DNA of 64,000 nt, taken from contig CAMHJQ010000010.1 in the NCBI GenBank assembly GCA_946185485.1, forward strand, positions 32,928-96,927, given 5' to 3'. The position numbers were made by a program, and so were the translations under genes. This document shows positions 60,873 through 64,000 of this stretch, in pieces (position 1 is the first letter of the stretch; each line of letters starts with the position of its first letter). Under the pieces are notes generated by a model. The model ran no database searches and was not told where the DNA came from. It saw only the letters and a program-made list of their open reading frames with translations. The stretch is from an uncultured Prevotellaceae bacterium (GTDB taxonomy: Bacteria; Bacteroidota; Bacteroidia; Bacteroidales; Bacteroidaceae).

Positions 60873-63800
60873 CTATGCGTTATATTCCTGCCAGGACTTG
60901 ATCTTGATGTCGTTCTCCGTGAGGGCGGTGAAGGCCTCGATGAAGGCCTTGGCCAGACGGACGTTGGTCATCAGAGGGATGTTGTGGTCGATGGCACCAC
61001 GACGGATGCGGTAGCCGTTGGTCAGCTCGCGCTTCGTGTGGTTCTTCGGCACGTTGATAATCAGTTCGAACTGGTGGGCACCAATCATGTCCATCACGTT
61101 GTTGCCGCCGTCCTCGTCGGGCCATGCCACGGGCGTAGCCTCGACGCCATTGTCGTTGAAGAACTTGGCCGTGCCATCGGTAGCATATACCTTGTAACCT
61201 TTCTTGACCAGTTCCTTGGCGGGTTCCAGCAGGCTGACCTTGCCTTTGGCGCCACCTGACGAGATGAGGATGCTGCCACCCTGTTTCGGCATACGGTAGC
61301 CGGTAGCAATCAGCGCGTTGAGCATGGCCTCGTTGAGGTCGTCGCCCAGACAGCCAACCTCACCCGTAGAGCTCATGTCTACACCCAACACGGGGTCGGC
61401 ATTCTGCAGACGGGCAAACGAGAACTGGCTGGCCTTGACGCCGATGCGGTCGATGTCGAACTCTGACTTGTCGGGACGTGAGTAGGGGGCGTCGAGCATA
61501 ATCTTCGTGGCCGTCTCGATGAAGTTGCGCTTCAATATCTTCGATACGAAGGGGAAAGAACGCGAGGCACGCAGGTTGCACTCGATGACCTTCACCTCGC
61601 GGTTCTTGGCGAGGAACTGGATATTGAATGGGCCGGAGATGTTGAGTTCCTTGGCTATCTTGCGCGAAATCTTCTTAATCTGACGGACGGTAGAGAAGTA
61701 GATGTGCTGTGCGGGGAACACCATCGTGGCGTCGCCGGAGTGCACACCGGCATACTCCACGTGCTCGCTGATGGCATACTCTACCACCTCGCCCTTGTCG
61801 GCAACTGCGTCGAACTCAATCTCCTTGGTCTCAGTCATGAACTTCGAGATGACCACGGGGAACTCTTTCGACACCTCAGTAGCCATGTTGAGGAAGCGAT
61901 GCAGTTCCTCATCGTCGTAGCAGACGTTCATGGCAGCACCCGAGAGCACGTATGACGGACGTACCAGGACGGGGTAGCCCACCTCGGAGACAAACTCCTT
62001 GATGTCGTCGAACGAGGTCAGCGCACGCCATGCGGGCTGGTCGATGCCCAGTTTGTCGAGCATGGCCGAGAACTTGTCGCGGTTCTCGGCACGGTCGATG
62101 TCCACGGGGCTGGTGCCCAGCACGGGAACACCCTGGCGGTGCAGCTTCATGGCCAGGTTGTTAGGAATCTGTCCACCCACGCTCACGATGACGCCGCGAG
62201 GCGACTCCAGGTCGATGACATCGAGCACGCGCTCCAGTGACAACTCGTCGAAGTACAGGCGGTCGCACATGTCGTAGTCGGTCGAGACGGTCTCGGGGTT
62301 GTAGTTGATCATGATGCTCTTGTAACCCAGCTTGCGGGCTGTGTTGATGGCGTTCACCGAGCACCAGTCGAACTCCACGCTCGAACCAATGCGGTAGGCA
62401 CCGGAACCGAGGACGATGACCGACTTCTCGTTCTTATAATAGTTGATGTCGTGTGCGGGCGTATAAGGTCTGCCGTCAGGCTGTGCGAAGGCAGGCGTAT
62501 GGGTGTAGGTAAAGTACAGGTAGTTGGTCAGTTCGGGATGCTCGCTGGCTACCGTCGGGATGCGCTTCACGCTGGGCATGATGCCCTGCTGCTTGCGATA
62601 CTGGCGTACCTGCAGGTTCTCCTTCTCCATGTTGCCGCTTGTAGGCTTCAGCACAAAGCGGGCAATCTGGAAATCACTGAATCCGCATTGCTTCACCTCC
62701 AGCAGCAGGCCGGCAGGCAGTTCCTCCAGCGAGTTGTACTGCTGCAGCTCATGCTTCAGGTCTACGATATGCTTTAGGCGCTCCAAGAACCAGACGTCAA
62801 TCTTGGTCAACTCCTCGATGCGCTCCACGCTATAGCCATCCTCCAGGGCCTGGGCGATGGCAAAGATGCGGAGGTCGGTAGGATTCTGCAGGGCATCGTC
62901 CAGGTTGTCGAACTTCGTATGGTCGTTGCCCACGAAGCCGTGCATGCCCTGGCCAATCATGCGCAGACCCTTCTGGATCATCTCCTCGAAAGAGCGTCCG
63001 ATGGACATGATTTCGCCGACGGACTTCATGCTGGAACCAATCTGGCGGCTGACACCGGCAAACTTCGTGAGGTCCCAACGAGGTATCTTACAAATCATGT
63101 AGTCAAGGCTCGGAGCCACGTAGGCCGACGATGTCGTACCCATCTCACCAATCTGGTCGAGGGTGTATCCGAGAGCTATCTTGGCAGCCACAAAGGCAAG
63201 AGGATAACCCGTTGCCTTAGAGGCCAATGCACTCGAACGGCTCAAGCGAGCGTTAATCTCGATGATGCGGTAGTCGTTGGTTTCGGCGTTGAAGGCAAAC
63301 TGGATGTTGCATTCGCCTACGATGCCGAGGTGGCGCACACAGCGGATGGTGATGTCTTGCAGCATCTTCACCTGCTCCTCGCTCAGTGAACAGGTAGGAG
63401 CAACCACGATGGACTCGCCAGTGTGGATGCCCAGGGGGTCGAAGTTCTCCATCGAAGCCACGGTGAAGCAATGGTCGTTGGCATCGCGGATGGTCTCGAA
63501 CTCAATCTCCTTCCAGCCCTTCAGCGACTCTTCCACGAGAATCTGCGGAGCGAACGTGAAGGCACTCTCGGCCAGTTCCTTGAAGGCTTTCTCGTCGGGA
63601 CAGATGCCTGAACCCAGACCACCCAGGGCGTAGGCCGAGCGAATCATGATGGGGAAGCCAATCTCATGGGCGGCCTTTAGGGCGTCTTCCATGTTTTCTA
63701 CGGCGTGGCTTACGGGAGTCTTCAGTTCAATCTCGTCCAGCTTCTTGACGAAGAGGTCGCGGTCCTCGGTGTTCATGATGGCTTCTACGCTGGTACCCAA

Positions 63801-64000
63801 GACTTCCACACCATACTCCTTCAGAATACCCTTCTGGTACAGTTCCGTACCGCAGTTCAGGGCTGTCTGTCCACCAAAGGCCAACAGAATGCCGTCGGGG
63901 CGTTCCTTCTTGATGATTTCTGTAACAAAGTGGGTGGTGACAGGCTGGAAATACACCTTGTCGGCAATACCTTCAGAAGTCTGAATGGTAGCGATGTTGG
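60873..64000 (-). CDS. carB: Carbamoyl-phosphate synthase, large subunit (5' end outside window)
   Basis: Makes carbamoyl phosphate for arginine and pyrimidines. The frame is open to the window edge (…NIATIQTSEGIADKVYFQPV), so the true start, about 35-45 residues further up, is missing. Two ATP-grasp halves are seen: GILLAFGGQTALNCG and RSAYALGGLGSG in the first; SVGGQIPNNLAM and RPSYVLSGAAMNV in the second. The C-terminal MGS-like domain (GYKVYATDGTAKFFNDNGVE) senses effectors. carA is not in the window. Confidence 0.97.
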   Translation of the reverse strand, partial: NIATIQTSEGIADKVYFQPVTTHFVTEIIKKERPDGILLAFGGQTALNCGTELYQKGILKEYGVEVLGTSVEAIMNTEDRDLFVKKLDEIELKTPVSHAVENMEDALKAAHEIGFPIMIRSAYALGGLGSGICPDEKAFKELAESAFTFAPQILVEESLKGWKEIEFETIRDANDHCFTVASMENFDPLGIHTGESIVVAPTCSLSEEQVKMLQDITIRCVRHLGIVGECNIQFAFNAETNDYRIIEINARLSRSSALASKATGYPLAFVAAKIALGYTLDQIGEMGTTSSAYVAPSLDYMICKIPRWDLTKFAGVSRQIGSSMKSVGEIMSIGRSFEEMIQKGLRMIGQGMHGFVGNDHTKFDNLDDALQNPTDLRIFAIAQALEDGYSVERIEELTKIDVWFLERLKHIVDLKHELQQYNSLEELPAGLLLEVKQCGFSDFQIARFVLKPTSGNMEKENLQVRQYRKQQGIMPSVKRIPTVASEHPELTNYLYFTYTHTPAFAQPDGRPYTPAHDINYYKNEKSVIVLGSGAYRIGSSVEFDWCSVNAINTARKLGYKSIMINYNPETVSTDYDMCDRLYFDELSLERVLDVIDLESPRGVIVSVGGQIPNNLAMKLHRQGVPVLGTSPVDIDRAENRDKFSAMLDKLGIDQPAWRALTSFDDIKEFVSEVGYPVLVRPSYVLSGAAMNVCYDDEELHRFLNMATEVSKEFPVVISKFMTETKEIEFDAVADKGEVVEYAISEHVEYAGVHSGDATMVFPAQHIYFSTVRQIKKISRKIAKELNISGPFNIQFLAKNREVKVIECNLRASRSFPFVSKILKRNFIETATKIMLDAPYSRPDKSEFDIDRIGVKASQFSFARLQNADPVLGVDMSSTGEVGCLGDDLNEAMLNALIATGYRMPKQGGSILISSGGAKGKVSLLEPAKELVKKGYKVYATDGTAKFFNDNGVEATPVAWPDEDGGNNVMDMIGAHQFELIINVPKNHTKRELTNGYRIRRGAIDHNIPLMTNVRLAKAFIEAFTALTENDIKIKSWQEYNA

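Overview
The window is chromosomal DNA from a member of the Bacteroidales, most likely Prevotella or a close relative. The evidence is the promoter type (-7 element TAnnTTTG, usually with TTTG about 19-20 bases upstream), the lack of clear Shine-Dalgarno sites, and the gene families present: DUF4348 lipoprotein, VirE/BT4734-type primase, DUF2442/DUF4160 pairs, and a fused ThrA. Base composition is near balanced in the housekeeping parts and visibly AT-richer at about 27.9-34.9 kb.

Layout. 1-5.8 kb: the 5' part of one giant secreted repeat protein on the minus strand, open to the window edge. 6-16.3 kb: housekeeping genes (pgk, an outer-membrane barrel protein, queC, radA, a DUF4348 lipoprotein with murB and an MBL-fold hydrolase, trmD with a patatin, and a rhamnose mutarotase-like gene). 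16.3-27.7 kb: an accessory region with a 501-bp internally deleted IS4-type element, a secreted Sel1/zinc-finger protein, two DUF2442-HTH antitoxin-like modules that share a promoter palindrome, a RelB-like antitoxin, an Abi_2/HEPN gene preceded by a candidate abiF RNA, and many gene fragments (VWA protein, methyltransferase 3' ends, PIN toxin, DprA-like, cyclophilin, exonuclease, RhuM). 27.9-34.9 kb: an AT-rich cluster with a small regulator, a membrane Ser/Thr kinase, a structured non-coding stretch, and a run of zinc-ribbon, DUF805, TM2, SPFH and YARHG proteins. 35-37.2 kb: a truncated aldo/keto reductase, a small coiled-coil protein, an antitoxin/PIN pair and more debris. 37.5-40.1 kb: a 22-bp tandem repeat, a striking inverted array of 11-bp repeats, and a VirE-type primase/NTPase. 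40.2-64 kb: core genes again (TlpA-like thioredoxin, C_GCAxxG_C_C protein, tRNA-Ser, fabD, GH13 amylase, AlaX-type editing protein, lepA, Crp/Fnr regulator, ispE, apgM, thrA, two tandem acyl-CoA synthetases, infC-rpmI-rplT-thrS, NhaC antiporter, carB running off the end).

The best candidates for undescribed biology are: (a) the VirE gene with its inverted 11-bp array, which looks like an origin-type control region next to a replication protein; (b) the kinase/zinc-ribbon/SPFH/YARHG cluster, which looks like a membrane stress-sensing system; and (c) the way toxin-antitoxin and Abi cassettes are bordered by repeated copies of the same methyltransferase 3' end. The Abi_2-plus-RNA unit probably belongs to a known type, but it is well preserved here. 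Function calls rest on recognised motifs and remembered family features; no database search was possible.
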